64,000 nt of DNA from Marinobacter sp. ELB17 (GCF_000169375.1 NZ_AAXY01000001.1:186001-250000), one strand, 5' to 3'; counted from the first letter of the stretch, positions 53,519 through 63,149 are shown. The notes: generated by a model not told the origin, from the letters alone. A program made the numbers and translations.

Positions 53519-54790
53519 ATGCACGTTGTGGTGATTGGTGGTGGTGTGGTTGGTGTAACCACAGCTTGGGAACTTTGTCGCCGCGGCCATCAAGTGACCG
53601 TTCTGGAGCGACACAGCTTGGCAGGGAACGAAACCAGTAAGGCCAATGCAGCGCAGCGTTCCTATGGTGTTGTGTACCCTTGGGCAGACCCGGCTATGGT
53701 GCTTAAAGCACTGCCTTGGTTGGTAAAGCAGGACGGGCCACTAAAAATGGGGATGCCGCCGTCGCTGGCAACCATTCGTTTCATGTTTTCGACGTTGCGC
53801 TACGCCTGGTCGCCAGGGCTTTTCGGTTTTAACAGGCGCGCCATGTTGCGCCTGGCCAGGCACAGCCGTGAGCGTTTCCTGGTTCTGGAAAACGAGCTCG
53901 AGCTAAACTTTGACGGTGCCCATAAAGGCCTGTTGCATTTAGCCAGTACGCCGGAGGCGTTGGACGGCTATCGCAGGACTCAACGCTTGCTGAATAGTAT
54001 GGACATTCCCGCACGTATTTTGAACGCCGCCGAGGTAGAACAGTTAGAGCCTGGCCTGAGCGGCAACGGGCCACTTTATGGCGCGATTAGCTATGACACT
54101 GACGGCACCGGCGACTGCTACCTGTTCAGCCGCGAACTGGCGCGGGCCTGTGAAGAAAAAGGCGTGGTGTTTCGTTATGAGGTAGATGTAGAACAACTGC
54201 TGGCAGACGACCGGCGTGTCAACAGCATCATGTTGCGCAGCAAAGACGGGCAGCGGGAAAATCTGAACGCCGATGCGGTTGTTGTCAGCGCCGGTTGCTG
54301 GTCTGACAAGCTAACCCGGCCATTGGGTCAGCCACTGCCGATTTATCCGGTGAAAGGTTACAGCCTGACGGCAACCATCACGGATGAACAGAAAGCGCCA
54401 ACGTCTACCGTACATGATGACCGGTACAAAGTGGTTATGACCCGCTTGGGCGACCGCTTGCGGGCAACGGGGTTTGTGGAATTGAACGATTTTGACCGGG
54501 GCATTCCGCAGGCACGTCTTGAAACTATTAAAAAGGCGGTTCGCGGTCGCTTTCCGGGTTGCACCGATATCGATAGTGCAGAGAGCTGGACAGGGTTCCG
54601 CCCGATGACGCCAGACGGCCCTGCGATCATTGGCCGTGGCAACCGCGAAAATCTGTATTTGAATACCGGCCACGGTGTATTTGGCTGGACGCTTGCCGCT
54701 GGAAGCGCGGATGTGATCGCCAGTGTGATCGATAATCAGGAGCCGGCGGTGTGCCTGGATGCATTCCGCCCGGAGCGCTTCAGTGAGTAG
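53519..54790 (+). CDS. dadA: D-amino acid dehydrogenase, small subunit (DadA)
   Basis: FAD-dependent oxidative deamination of D-amino acids at the inner membrane, feeding electrons to the respiratory chain. The 423-residue protein begins with the FAD-binding MHVVVIGGGVVGVTTAWELCRRGH. Family blocks include ANAAQRSYGVVYPWADP, YPVKGYSLTA and the C-terminal GHGVFGWTLAAGSAD. The ATG at 53519 is chosen for AAGGAGAG upstream and for placing the Rossmann motif at the start. No alanine racemase gene (dadX) is adjacent. Confidence 0.95.
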   Translation: MHVVVIGGGVVGVTTAWELCRRGHQVTVLERHSLAGNETSKANAAQRSYGVVYPWADPAMVLKALPWLVKQDGPLKMGMPPSLATIRFMFSTLRYAWSPGLFGFNRRAMLRLARHSRERFLVLENELELNFDGAHKGLLHLASTPEALDGYRRTQRLLNSMDIPARILNAAEVEQLEPGLSGNGPLYGAISYDTDGTGDCYLFSRELARACEEKGVVFRYEVDVEQLLADDRRVNSIMLRSKDGQRENLNADAVVVSAGCWSDKLTRPLGQPLPIYPVKGYSLTATITDEQKAPTSTVHDDRYKVVMTRLGDRLRATGFVELNDFDRGIPQARLETIKKAVRGRFPGCTDIDSAESWTGFRPMTPDGPAIIGRGNRENLYLNTGHGVFGWTLAAGSADVIASVIDNQEPAVCLDAFRPERFSE

Positions 54791-54813
54791 GCCGCTAATG
54801 ATCATATAGAAAC

Positions 54814-54842
54814 AAAAAAAGGCACCGAAGGTGCCTTTTTTA
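54814..54842. terminator. Terminator between dadA and the OmpA porin gene
   Basis: GGCACC / GGTGCC stem with a GAA loop, an A-run on the left and a T-run on the right. It serves both convergent genes. Confidence 0.85.
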
Positions 54843-54867
54843 TACTTCACTTTCTCAGCTGGACGTC

Positions 54868-55989
54868 TTAGCGACGCACTTGAATGCGAGCTTCAACCCG
54901 ACGGTTGGCCGCACGGCCAGCGTCTGTGCTGTTGCTAGCAATGGGCTCGGCTTCACCGTAGCCTTTGCTGGATACGCGATCCGGGTTAACGTCCAGTGTG
55001 CTTGTCAGGCGATTGGCAACGGCTGCGGCGCGGCGTTCTGACAAATCCTGGTTGTACGCCGCGGCACCGGTACTGTCGGTGTGACCGGCAATTTCAACGT
55101 AAGTGGTGCTGTTTGCGCGCAGTGCATCGGCAACACGACGGATCTGGCTGTCATAGGCGGCACCGATTTCGGCGCTGTTCAGAGGGAATTGAACGTCAAT
55201 CTCAAAGGTGTCGATGGTTTTAACCACGCCTTCACAGCCGTCTTTGTCGACTTTCATTCCAGCTGCGGTGTTCGGGCACTTGTCTTTGCTGTCCACTACG
55301 CCGTCTTTATCGCTGTCTAATTCACAACCTTTGGCGTCAACTTTGGCGCCGCGGGGGGTGTTAGGGCACTGGTCGCGGGTATCGGGCACGCCGTCGTTGT
55401 CAGCATCAGCCGGCGGCTGGGGTGCTGGTGCAACGGGAGCTGCTTGGCCAACGGTGCGGGTGAAGGCAACGCTGATACCCAAAGACGCCATGGTGTCGAA
55501 AGTGCTTTCATCAATGCCGTGGAATTCACGCAGATCGCCCCGCAAGGAGACGCGATCGTTGATGTTGTAACGTACGCCGGTACCCAGGTTTACGCGAGTT
55601 TCGTCGCTGTTGATGCCTGGAGTAGACGGGCCAGTGCCGTCAAAGCTGGCATGACCGGCACCCACCGATACGTATGGGTTCCAGGTGCGATCCGGGCCGG
55701 CAAAGTAATAGGTACCGTCTACACGTACTTCGTCAAAATCGGTGGCGCCACTGCTGTATTTTCGCTCTGCATCAGCGCGCGAATAGACAGTTTCTATGGC
55801 CCAGTTCGGCAAAAAGCGATATTCGATGCCGACACCGTAGGTACCAGACTCATCCAGGTCGCGTTTGTCACCAAAGTACTGGTAACCGGCAAACGGGTTC
55901 AGGTAAATAGTTTCCTGGCGCTCAGCCAATGCAGGAACTGCAAAAGATGAAGCAAGGGCTGCAATAGCTACCGGACGCAACAATTTCAT
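54868..55989 (-). CDS. OmpA/OprF-type outer-membrane porin
   Basis: A 373-residue precursor: signal peptide 1-22 (ends VPALA), then an eight-strand beta-barrel domain (about 25-190; NPFAGYQYF near the start). A linker holds two thrombospondin type-3-like calcium-binding repeats (DADNDGVPDTRDQCPNT and DSDKDGVVDSKDKCPNT). The C-terminal OmpA domain binds peptidoglycan, with GHTDSTGAAAYNQDLSERRA and the final NRRVEARIQV. The gene tethers outer membrane to cell wall and forms pores. The ATG at 55989 has GGAGAG six bases upstream. A promoter with a perfect TATAAT lies about 130 bp ahead. Confidence 0.95.
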   Translation of the reverse strand: MKLLRPVAIAALASSFAVPALAERQETIYLNPFAGYQYFGDKRDLDESGTYGVGIEYRFLPNWAIETVYSRADAERKYSSGATDFDEVRVDGTYYFAGPDRTWNPYVSVGAGHASFDGTGPSTPGINSDETRVNLGTGVRYNINDRVSLRGDLREFHGIDESTFDTMASLGISVAFTRTVGQAAPVAPAPQPPADADNDGVPDTRDQCPNTPRGAKVDAKGCELDSDKDGVVDSKDKCPNTAAGMKVDKDGCEGVVKTIDTFEIDVQFPLNSAEIGAAYDSQIRRVADALRANSTTYVEIAGHTDSTGAAAYNQDLSERRAAAVANRLTSTLDVNPDRVSSKGYGEAEPIASNSTDAGRAANRRVEARIQVRR

Positions 55990-56118
55990 AAACGCTCTCC
56001 ATTTCAATTATTAAGTTTCAGGAAATCTACGAACTTGTGATTGCCATCAACTCCTTGCGCTAAATTAGGCTATTGAGGCGCAAAACTCAAAACAAGCTTA
56101 TGTAATGTTACCTCAGGA

Positions 56119-56147
56119 ATTATACCAATATACCTATTAGATTTTAA
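56119..56147 (-). promoter_or_regulatory. Promoter of the OmpA porin gene
   Basis: On the minus strand TTAAAA (4/6), 17 bp and a perfect TATAAT (56119-56124). The flanking 80 bp are very AT-rich, which can act as an UP element. The leader is about 120 nt. Confidence 0.6.
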
Positions 56148-56200
56148 TATAACTAATTGATTTAAATTGAATAAGTAGAATTTTGACATCTGAGTTCGTG

Positions 56201-58537
56201 TTAATTTAACGAGCTGAAGTAAAGGTGGGCGCTTTGCTTGCTGAAATTGAGGGTATCGCCGTTATCAAATCGAACTTCAAAGGCTCTTTCATCCTCACTG
56301 ACAACGGTTCCAGCGCCAAATATGGCGTGTTGCAGCCGTTCCCGCTGCCATAGGGGCTGGTCATTGTCTTCTTGGCTTGTTTCGCCGCTCAGGGTTATGC
56401 CTTCGTGGCGACCGTAACGCTCGCTGATAGCCGTTAGCGGGGCGTTCAGCGTGAGAGCGTTGCTGCCATCTGGTTGATGCAAAGCGCCGCCTAGTTCATC
56501 GGATAGCTCAAAGCAACACTCTGCAACAAAGCGGCTGGGGCCCTGTTCGCCGTCCAGGTGAGGGCGGCCGCTTGCAGGGCGCGTAATCAAGTGCAACTGC
56601 TGCCTGCTGCGAGTAATGGCTACGTACAACAAGCGTCGTTCGCTTTCCAGGTGGGCGCGTAGATTGTCTTCGGCGCGGGGGCTATAAGGCAGGTACTTTT
56701 CCTGAAGACCGGGCACGATCACCGTCGGCCACTCCAGACCCTTGGTGCGATGAATGGTCGACAGCAGAACGCCCACGGGCTTGGTGTTTTGCCCGTCGTT
56801 GCGGTGGGCGCCGGCTTGTTGCTTCAGCGTGTGCAGGTGGGCCAGAGCCTTTTCAGCGTTAATGTCCAGGCTTTTCAGGTATTGGCGAAAGCCTTGAATG
56901 GTGTTGATTCGCTCTTCCGCGTTGTCGTGGGTCAGGGCCAGACTGCGAATGCCGTCGTATAGGTCGGTGCTGTCGGCGTATACGCTGATCAGCCCGGCCA
57001 CCGGGCCGCGATAGCCACTGAGCTGGTTCAGTGTTTCTGCCAGTTTGCGCAGTTTGCGGGCGGCCATAGGAGCCAAGGCGTTAAAGTCCATCACCAGTAT
57101 GCGTTGTGCCCAGTCTTCGCCAAAACCGGCCAAAAAGCGTGCAAGCTGGTCCAGCTCCGGCTCTTTCAGGCCAACGTGGGGAAACCGCAGCAGTTGCCGC
57201 GCCAGCTCCAGGCGGTCGCTGTCGGGTAATTGCTTGAGCTGTCCGGTTACTACCTGCAGCAGCGCCATAATGGCCTGCACTTCGCGGCTGAACAGTGCAC
57301 CTTTGCCGGCATCAATGCGGTAGGGTACTTGTCGCGCCAGCAGTTTCAGTTCAATGGCCACGCTCTGGCTCCATACCCGGAACAGAATGGCGGTATTGGT
57401 CAGTTGTTCTGCTGTCATGACCTGCAGCAGCTGCAACACGGTATCGGCGTCATTGTCGTGGCGGTGCAGGGTAATGATGGTGGCAGGCGTAGACGGATGC
57501 GCATGACACAGTAAGTCTTTACGGCCACTGTTGTTGTGAATCAGATGGTTAGCCAGCAACGCTACCCGATGACCATAGCGGAAGCTGTAGCTTAGGGTTT
57601 GTTCCAGCGGGCTTTCAAACTCGTCGCTGAAGCGGCGCAGAATAAACTCCGGTTTGGCACCACGAAACTCGTAAATGGTTTGGTCCGGATCGCCCACTAC
57701 GGTTACCCGGGCCCGATCGCCGGCTACATAGCGCAGCAGCAAGTGCTGAATTTCGTTGGTGTCCTGATACTCGTCGACCAGAATCAGGTCCATTTTATTC
57801 GCCACCAGCCTTTGCAGGGGCGGGTTCTGGTGAATGGCCATTACCGGCTCGTACAGCATGTCGGCAAAACTGATACGGCTCTGGCCTTTGCGCCATTGCT
57901 CAAAACTGTGGAACAGGTCAATCAGGTAGCGCTGGCGTTCGGTGAACTCCATGTCTTCAAACACGATTTCAGCCGGCGAAAGGCTGGTTTTCACCCGGTC
58001 AATAAAGCCGATGGCGGTTTCTATAAATTCTTTTTTGTTCCGCCGCAGCTCTTCTGCCAGGTCTTCCGGCACCAGCCGGCGACTGAGCTGAAATACCTGA
58101 TAGTTAATTTCCTGGTCGCTGAGAATGTTAGCGGAAAAATTGGGCAGGTAGCCCTCCCGCACAAAGCGCCGGTAAAGCCGCAGGCCCATGGCGTGATAGG
58201 TGCGTATTTCTGGCAGCGCCAAGCCGCTGTTGCCGCTCACCGCTTGCAGTTTGCGCTCGAAATCTATCTTGGCGCTGCGGTTAAACATCAGCACCAGCAT
58301 GCGGGCGGGATCATGTCCTTGGTGCAACAGATAGCGAATACGCCAAGCTAGGGTCGTGGTTTTGCCACTGCCGGCGACCGCGGTAATCACCGCGTGTTCA
58401 AAGCCGGCGCTGATAATGTCCCGTTGCTCATCAGTCAGGAACTCCGGCAGCGCGAGTTGTGCCGCTGGTTTCACCAGGGCCGTTGCGGCAGTGTGGGGTT
58501 GATGCTGGTAATCGGTAGCGGGTGGTTGCTGTGGCAT
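56201..58537 (-). CDS. UvrD/Rep-type (superfamily 1) DNA helicase
   Basis: A 778-residue 3'-5' helicase-like protein. Motif I is AVAGSGKTTTLAWRI (about 51-65), motif II LVDEYQDTN, motif III VGDPDQTIYEFRG, and motifs V/VI are STIHRTKGLEWP and VAITRSRQQLHL. The C-terminal HAIFGAGTVVSEDERAFEVRFDNGDTLNF resembles the tudor-like RNA-polymerase-binding domain of UvrD/PcrA. The N-terminal 30 residues are low-complexity. It is shorter than nuclease-fused RecB types and distinct from typical UvrD and Rep in spacing. Exact role in repair or replication is unknown. It is divergent from tmcA. Confidence 0.9.
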   Translation of the reverse strand: MPQQPPATDYQHQPHTAATALVKPAAQLALPEFLTDEQRDIISAGFEHAVITAVAGSGKTTTLAWRIRYLLHQGHDPARMLVLMFNRSAKIDFERKLQAVSGNSGLALPEIRTYHAMGLRLYRRFVREGYLPNFSANILSDQEINYQVFQLSRRLVPEDLAEELRRNKKEFIETAIGFIDRVKTSLSPAEIVFEDMEFTERQRYLIDLFHSFEQWRKGQSRISFADMLYEPVMAIHQNPPLQRLVANKMDLILVDEYQDTNEIQHLLLRYVAGDRARVTVVGDPDQTIYEFRGAKPEFILRRFSDEFESPLEQTLSYSFRYGHRVALLANHLIHNNSGRKDLLCHAHPSTPATIITLHRHDNDADTVLQLLQVMTAEQLTNTAILFRVWSQSVAIELKLLARQVPYRIDAGKGALFSREVQAIMALLQVVTGQLKQLPDSDRLELARQLLRFPHVGLKEPELDQLARFLAGFGEDWAQRILVMDFNALAPMAARKLRKLAETLNQLSGYRGPVAGLISVYADSTDLYDGIRSLALTHDNAEERINTIQGFRQYLKSLDINAEKALAHLHTLKQQAGAHRNDGQNTKPVGVLLSTIHRTKGLEWPTVIVPGLQEKYLPYSPRAEDNLRAHLESERRLLYVAITRSRQQLHLITRPASGRPHLDGEQGPSRFVAECCFELSDELGGALHQPDGSNALTLNAPLTAISERYGRHEGITLSGETSQEDNDQPLWQRERLQHAIFGAGTVVSEDERAFEVRFDNGDTLNFSKQSAHLYFSSLN

Positions 58538-58630
58538 GGCGCCATTGTAATCGGCAACTGGCCGCGGGCACAGGCCTGTTCCATAATGGCGTCGTCATTT
58601 TTCATATTCAGCAGTTCAAGAGCACCCTTT

Positions 58631-60880
58631 ATGACGTTTACACCGGATTCACCCAGTACCCGCGCATTGCAGCCCCTGCGGGTTGAATTGCGGCACGCCG
58701 GTGAACGAAGGCTAGTGCTGATTGAGGGCGACCGCAATGCAGCATTGAACTGGTTGGCGGCAGAGCTGCCATTTCTGAGTGCCGATCAGGGCTTGTGGGT
58801 TAGCACCAAGGCCGACAGCCCGCTGCCGGCCTTGCACGTAGCGACACCGGCGCAAGCAAGAATTTGGCTGGGGCGCGAGCTAGACCTGCTGGTGTGGGAT
58901 GGCTTCAGTGGTAACCCGCCTGACGGGCTGGCGGCGCTGGCTGGCACATTAACGGCTGGCGGCCTGTGGTTCTGGTTGACGCCGCCGCTGGCGCAATGGG
59001 GCACATTTGCTGACCCGGACTACGCCCGCACCGGCCTCGATCAGGCCACTGAGCACCCCTTTGCTGAGCGCTTGGCGAAGATACTGTGTGATGCGCCGGA
59101 CGTCATTCGGCTGAATATGAGTGAGGGTGCGAGTGCAGATGAGAGAGTGGTAGAGAGTGCGGATGAGAGAGTGGTAGAGAGTGCGGATGAGCGCGCGAGC
59201 GCCACCATAAACTCAGAACTGGGCCGTGTGCGGGATGAATTAAGTCGTCGCCGACCCGCAACGGCTTTTTGCGTTAGCGGCGGGCCCGAGCAGGACCAAC
59301 TGGTGCAAGCGCTGGTACGTTTTGGCTTGGGGCGCCGGCGCCGTCCGCTGGTGATTACCGCCGATCGCGGCCGCGGAAAATCGGCAGCCCTGGGCCTGGC
59401 GGCGGCGGAATTACTGTTGCGGGGCCGCCAGCGAGTATTGTTGACTGCGCCTTCGGCCGAACAGGTGGCCACCGTTATGGCTCACGCCCATGAGCGCCTG
59501 GGAGCCCAACTACAAAGTCAATCGGCCACTCAATTGACCACCACCAGCGGCGCCAGCCTGACATTTTTATTGCCGCAGCAGCTGCTGGCGGACAAACCTG
59601 CCGCAGAAGTTGTGATGGTAGACGAAGCCGCCGCCATAGCCGCGCCGTTGTTGCAGCGTATTTTGCTGGGCTGGCCCAGGGTGGCCTTTGCCACCACCGT
59701 TCACGGTTACGAAGGCGCCGGGCGGGGGTTTGCGGTTCGCTTTCGCGAACAATTGGACCAACACACGCCGCACTGGCAAGAGCGACCTCTTTCGCAGCCG
59801 GTGCGATGGGCCTCCAGTGACCCGTTGGAACCGCTGGTTTTCCGCTTGTTCATGCTAGCGGCACAGGGCCAGGGCAATACACAACAGCAGGCTCCTGATC
59901 CCTTGTCGGTGTTGGAGGTAGAGCGCTGGCAGCCGGCTCAGGCAACAGAAAACGACTTGGCGGAAGCTTTCGGGCTGTTAGTGAACGCCCATTACCGCAC
60001 TACGCCTGCAGATCTGCGCCAGTGGTTAGACAACCCCGCAGCCGTCAGCTGGCGCGCTCGCATGAATGGGCGCACCGTGGGGTTGTTGTGGGCTCAGGGC
60101 GAAGGCGAATTTTCAGCGCCTTTAGCGCAGCAGGTCAGTCTTGGGCTGCGCCGGCTGCGCGGACACTTGTTGGCACAGTCGCTGGCGTTGCACGCGGGCC
60201 TGCCGCAAGCGGCCCAGCAGCGCAGTTTACGGATAACGAGAATTGCTGTGGCGGCCCCGCAGCGGCGCAGCGGTATTGGCCAGCGCTTAATAGCGGCCGC
60301 TCAGGCCTATGCCACAGCGGAAGGCTTTGATTATATCGGCAGCAGCTTTGGTGGCACGCCTGCGCTCTTGGCCTTTTGGCAGCGCCAGGGGTTGCAGCCG
60401 GTGCGCTTGGGTTTCAGCCAGGAGGCCAGCAGTGGTGAATATCCGTTACAGGCTGTGTGCGGGCTCAGTGCAGCGGGCGAGCGTTTGGTACAGGATTTAC
60501 AGCAGCGCCTGGGCCGGCACTGGTTGGTGCTGGCCAGGCGCCAATGGGTTCAATGTCAGCCGGAACTGATGGCTGCCGTAATGCGCAGCCTGCCAGCCGG
60601 CCCGCAACCGGATGCCGAGGACACTCGCGATTTACAGTATTTCGCCGCTGGCCATCGCGGCTTTGAGCTGACCCTGCCGGCGCTACAAACTCTTAGCCGC
60701 TGCGCCGGCGCCGCAGACTGGCTGACCGCATTACAGCCCGCGCAGTGCGCGCTTTGGTGCCGCTCTGTGGTGCAGGGCCGCAGTTGGGCTGAGCTTCAGC
60801 GCGAGAATCTGTGCAGCGGCCAGCGCGATGCCGAACAGCAACTTAGGTTTATGGTTGCAGACTGGCTGGCGCTGGGTTAA
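58631..60880 (+). CDS. tmcA: tRNA(Met) cytidine acetyltransferase TmcA
   Basis: Acetylates the wobble cytidine (C34) of elongator tRNA-Met using acetyl-CoA and ATP. The 749-residue protein has a DUF1726-like N-terminal region, then a RecD-like helicase module with TADRGRGKSAALGLAAAEL (Walker A) and VMVDEAAAIAAPL (Walker B). A GNAT acetyltransferase domain follows (RITRIAVAAPQRRSGIGQRL, about 532-555), then a C-terminal tRNA-binding region. A tandem 8-residue repeat sits in the linker at 169-184. The ATG at 58631 is used because the upstream in-frame extension overlaps the divergent helicase. Its ribosome-binding site is poor. Confidence 0.93.
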   Translation: MTFTPDSPSTRALQPLRVELRHAGERRLVLIEGDRNAALNWLAAELPFLSADQGLWVSTKADSPLPALHVATPAQARIWLGRELDLLVWDGFSGNPPDGLAALAGTLTAGGLWFWLTPPLAQWGTFADPDYARTGLDQATEHPFAERLAKILCDAPDVIRLNMSEGASADERVVESADERVVESADERASATINSELGRVRDELSRRRPATAFCVSGGPEQDQLVQALVRFGLGRRRRPLVITADRGRGKSAALGLAAAELLLRGRQRVLLTAPSAEQVATVMAHAHERLGAQLQSQSATQLTTTSGASLTFLLPQQLLADKPAAEVVMVDEAAAIAAPLLQRILLGWPRVAFATTVHGYEGAGRGFAVRFREQLDQHTPHWQERPLSQPVRWASSDPLEPLVFRLFMLAAQGQGNTQQQAPDPLSVLEVERWQPAQATENDLAEAFGLLVNAHYRTTPADLRQWLDNPAAVSWRARMNGRTVGLLWAQGEGEFSAPLAQQVSLGLRRLRGHLLAQSLALHAGLPQAAQQRSLRITRIAVAAPQRRSGIGQRLIAAAQAYATAEGFDYIGSSFGGTPALLAFWQRQGLQPVRLGFSQEASSGEYPLQAVCGLSAAGERLVQDLQQRLGRHWLVLARRQWVQCQPELMAAVMRSLPAGPQPDAEDTRDLQYFAAGHRGFELTLPALQTLSRCAGAADWLTALQPAQCALWCRSVVQGRSWAELQRENLCSGQRDAEQQLRFMVADWLALG
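59135..59191 (+). repeat. 24-bp tandem repeat inside tmcA
   Basis: Two near-identical 24-bp units (first 59135-59158, second 59159-59182) plus part of a third. They encode ADERVVES repeated in the linker before the helicase module, and preserve the frame. Confidence 0.85.
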
Positions 60881-60973
60881 TCGGCCATACGCTGATGCCA
60901 CCACTCATTATTGATATCCGCCGCCATCAGATGTTCAAAAATAGCAGGCCAGTTTTTGGATGTTGGCCGACAT
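60877..60973 (-). pseudogene. Possible tiny gene broken by a one-base insertion
   Basis: On the minus strand an ATG at 60973, with GGAG about six bases upstream, starts MSANIQ and then runs into a stop after an A5 run. Removing one A restores a 31-residue frame ending WWHQRMAD just at the tmcA stop. The family is unknown. It may instead be the tail of a larger lost gene. Confidence 0.35.
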
Positions 60974-61171
60974 AAAAATCTCCGTGGTATCGCGGGCGGG
61001 TGCTGCTATCATCCGCGACAAGACGATTGCGTCTTGATTTATCGCATTTGAGCAGGGTTTGGCGCGTGCTATAACGATAATTCGTTATAATAATAGAATG
61101 CGTCATCCGCTGTTACTCGCGTAGAAGACACTGTGAACATTCGATTTGAAAAAAATGAGAGGGTTGCCCGA

Positions 61172-61504
61172 ATGAAATTGAAGCACTTTGCTGTTGCAGG
61201 TCTTTTTGCAATGAGTGCCGCGCTGCCGATGATGGCCAGTGCCGGAGATGCGGCCGCTGGCAAGGCAAAAGCGGCCGTGTGTGCCGCCTGCCATGGCCAG
61301 AACGGTATTGCGTTAATCCCGATGTATCCGAATCTGGCGGGCCAGCACGAGATGTATTTGGTGTCGTCGCTGAAGGCCTACAGAAGCAAGGAACGTAATG
61401 GCGGCATGGCGGCCATTATGCAGGGTCAGGCAATGGCACTGAGTGATGAAGATATTGCCAACCTGTCGGCGTACTTCGCCAGTCTGCCTGCAGGCGGAAA
61501 ATAA
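61172..61504 (+). CDS. Periplasmic class I cytochrome c (c553-like)
   Basis: A 110-residue monohaem electron carrier. Signal peptide 1-24 ends MMASA. The haem is bound covalently at CAACH (about 35-39). The distal methionine is probably within MQGQAMAL (about 88-95), followed by [15 protein letters not shown], the C-terminal helix shared by cytochrome c553/c5-type proteins. The ATG at 61172 has GAGAGGG upstream; starts further up are unlikely. No oxidase or partner is adjacent. It converges on ppnN 84 bp away. A weak 8-bp inverted repeat (61552-61578) lies between them without a T tract. Confidence 0.9.
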   Translation: MKLKHFAVAGLFAMSAALPMMASAGDAAAGKAKAAVCAACHGQNGIALIPMYPNLAGQHEMYLVSSLKAYRSKERNGGMAAIMQGQAMALSDEDIANLSAYFASLPAGGK

Positions 61505-61587
61505 GCCATCCCGCAGTCAGTTTTTGCAAAATAGTGAGGTGTTGTTACGTTTGGCTAAGGTGTCCGTCAACTTAGCCAGACGACATG

Positions 61588-62967
61588 TTAAGCCTTGCTG
61601 ATAATCCGGTAACTTGGTCGATAAGCCGAGGTGCCGGGTAGTTTCATTCGGTTTTGAGCCACAAACTGTTCCAACATGGCTTCCAAAGGCTTAATCAGGC
61701 TGGGGTCGCCCGCAATTTCGAACGGGCCATGGGCCTGCACTTTCCGAATTCCTTCTTCTTTTACGTTACCCGCAACAATACCGCTGAAGGCTTTGCGCAG
61801 ATTCGCCGCAATCAAGTGCACGGGCTGATCACGATGCAGTTCCAAGGCGCGCATGTTGGCGTGGTCCGGCTCAAATGGCAGCTGAAACACAGGGTCTATT
61901 TTTAACGTCCAGTTGAAGTAATAGGCGTCTTGCATGGCGCGGCGGAAGGTTTCGACATCTTGCATGCCGTGTTTCATAGTGCGCGCTACCCGCACCGGAT
62001 CGTCAATGATGATTTCATAGCGCTTCGCGGCGTCGTCACCCAGGGCGTTGCGGATGAACTTGTCGATCATTTCAAAATAATCAGCGTTCTCGCGCCTGCC
62101 GGTAAATACGACCGGGAAGGGAATATCGGCGTTGTCTGGGTGCAACAGAATACCCAAAAGGTAAAGAATTTCTTCTGCTGTGCCTACACCACCGGGGAAT
62201 ACGATCACGCCATGGCCAAGGCGTACAAAGGCTTCCAGGCGTTTTTCTATATCCGGCATGATCACCAGTTCGTTCACAATCGGATTGGGTGCCTCGGCGC
62301 CGATTATGCCTGGTTCGGTAATGCCAATGTAGCGACCGTCTTTTACTCGCTGCTTGGCGTGGCCTATGGTGGCGCCTTTCATCGGGCCCTTCATGGCGCC
62401 GGGGCCGCAGCCGGTGCAAATGCTCAGTTCACGCAGGCCCAACTGGTGGCCCACTTCTTTGCTGTATTGGTATTCTTCATGGCTGATGGAATGGCCACCC
62501 CAACACACCACCATGTCTGGCTGTCGCCCCGGTTGCAGCACGCGCGCGTTGCGCAGAATGTGGAACACCATATTGGTCAGATCTTCCGGCCGCGGGTGCC
62601 GCTGGGCTTCAATGAACTGCGGGCTGGAATGGGTGTATACGATGTCGCGTAACACCGAAAACAAATGTTCGCGATTGGCGCGCAGCATTTCATTGTCGAC
62701 AAAGGCATGGTGGGGTGCGTTGATCAGTTCCAGTTTCAGGCCGCGGGGCTGGGGCACCAGGTGCACCTCAAAGTCGCTGTGGGCCGTCATCAAATCCTGG
62801 CAATCGTCGGTAACCACTCCGGTATTCAGTACGGCCAGTGCGCACTGGCGAAACAATCGGTAAAGGCCGCCTTCGCTGCGGTCTTTCAGGCGGTTTACTT
62901 CATGGTTAGACAGGATTTCGAGGCTGCCTTCGGGCGACACCAACGCGTTGATGGTGGGTTCATTCAT
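61588..62967 (-). CDS. ppnN: Pyrimidine/purine nucleotide 5'-monophosphate nucleosidase PpnN
   Basis: Hydrolyses nucleoside monophosphates to base and ribose 5-phosphate; in E. coli it is bound and stimulated by (p)ppGpp. The 459-residue length fits PpnN (YgdH, 454) rather than the short LOG proteins. The central Rossmann LOG domain has STCTG-type wording (SICTGCGPGAMKGPMKGA) and the PGGVGTAEE nucleotide-binding motif. N- and C-terminal extensions match YgdH. The ATG at 62967 fits the MNEPTINALVSPEGSLE start; its AAGGAG site is 11 bases away, a little far. It lies downstream of the deacetylase gene on the same strand. Confidence 0.94.
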   Translation of the reverse strand: MNEPTINALVSPEGSLEILSNHEVNRLKDRSEGGLYRLFRQCALAVLNTGVVTDDCQDLMTAHSDFEVHLVPQPRGLKLELINAPHHAFVDNEMLRANREHLFSVLRDIVYTHSSPQFIEAQRHPRPEDLTNMVFHILRNARVLQPGRQPDMVVCWGGHSISHEEYQYSKEVGHQLGLRELSICTGCGPGAMKGPMKGATIGHAKQRVKDGRYIGITEPGIIGAEAPNPIVNELVIMPDIEKRLEAFVRLGHGVIVFPGGVGTAEEILYLLGILLHPDNADIPFPVVFTGRRENADYFEMIDKFIRNALGDDAAKRYEIIIDDPVRVARTMKHGMQDVETFRRAMQDAYYFNWTLKIDPVFQLPFEPDHANMRALELHRDQPVHLIAANLRKAFSGIVAGNVKEEGIRKVQAHGPFEIAGDPSLIKPLEAMLEQFVAQNRMKLPGTSAYRPSYRIISKA

Positions 62968-63149
62968 CGGTCGTAAAACTCCTTGGTATGCGGCCGGCAT
63001 CCTCCACCACACGGGTGCTCGTCCGATTGCCGGCGGCCGAGGCGCTACACTAAGTGTTTTTTTGCCGATGTGCTACCGAATAACGCTGGATTCCAGACTG
63101 GGCTGGAACCCACCGAACCTGTTTTCAACGTGCCTTACCGCAACAGGGC

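Noticed and set aside
57599..58351. 250-codon frame opposite the helicase
   Set aside because: Shadow of conserved helicase motifs on the other strand.
58394..58630. N-terminal extension of tmcA
   Set aside because: Overlaps the divergent helicase coding region and does not resemble TmcA.
61552..61578. Inverted repeat TGGCTAAG / CTTAGCCA between cytochrome c and ppnN
   Set aside because: No T tract on either strand and a long loop, so not called as a terminator.
61930..62652. 240-codon frame opposite ppnN
   Set aside because: Shadow of the LOG domain; no start signals.
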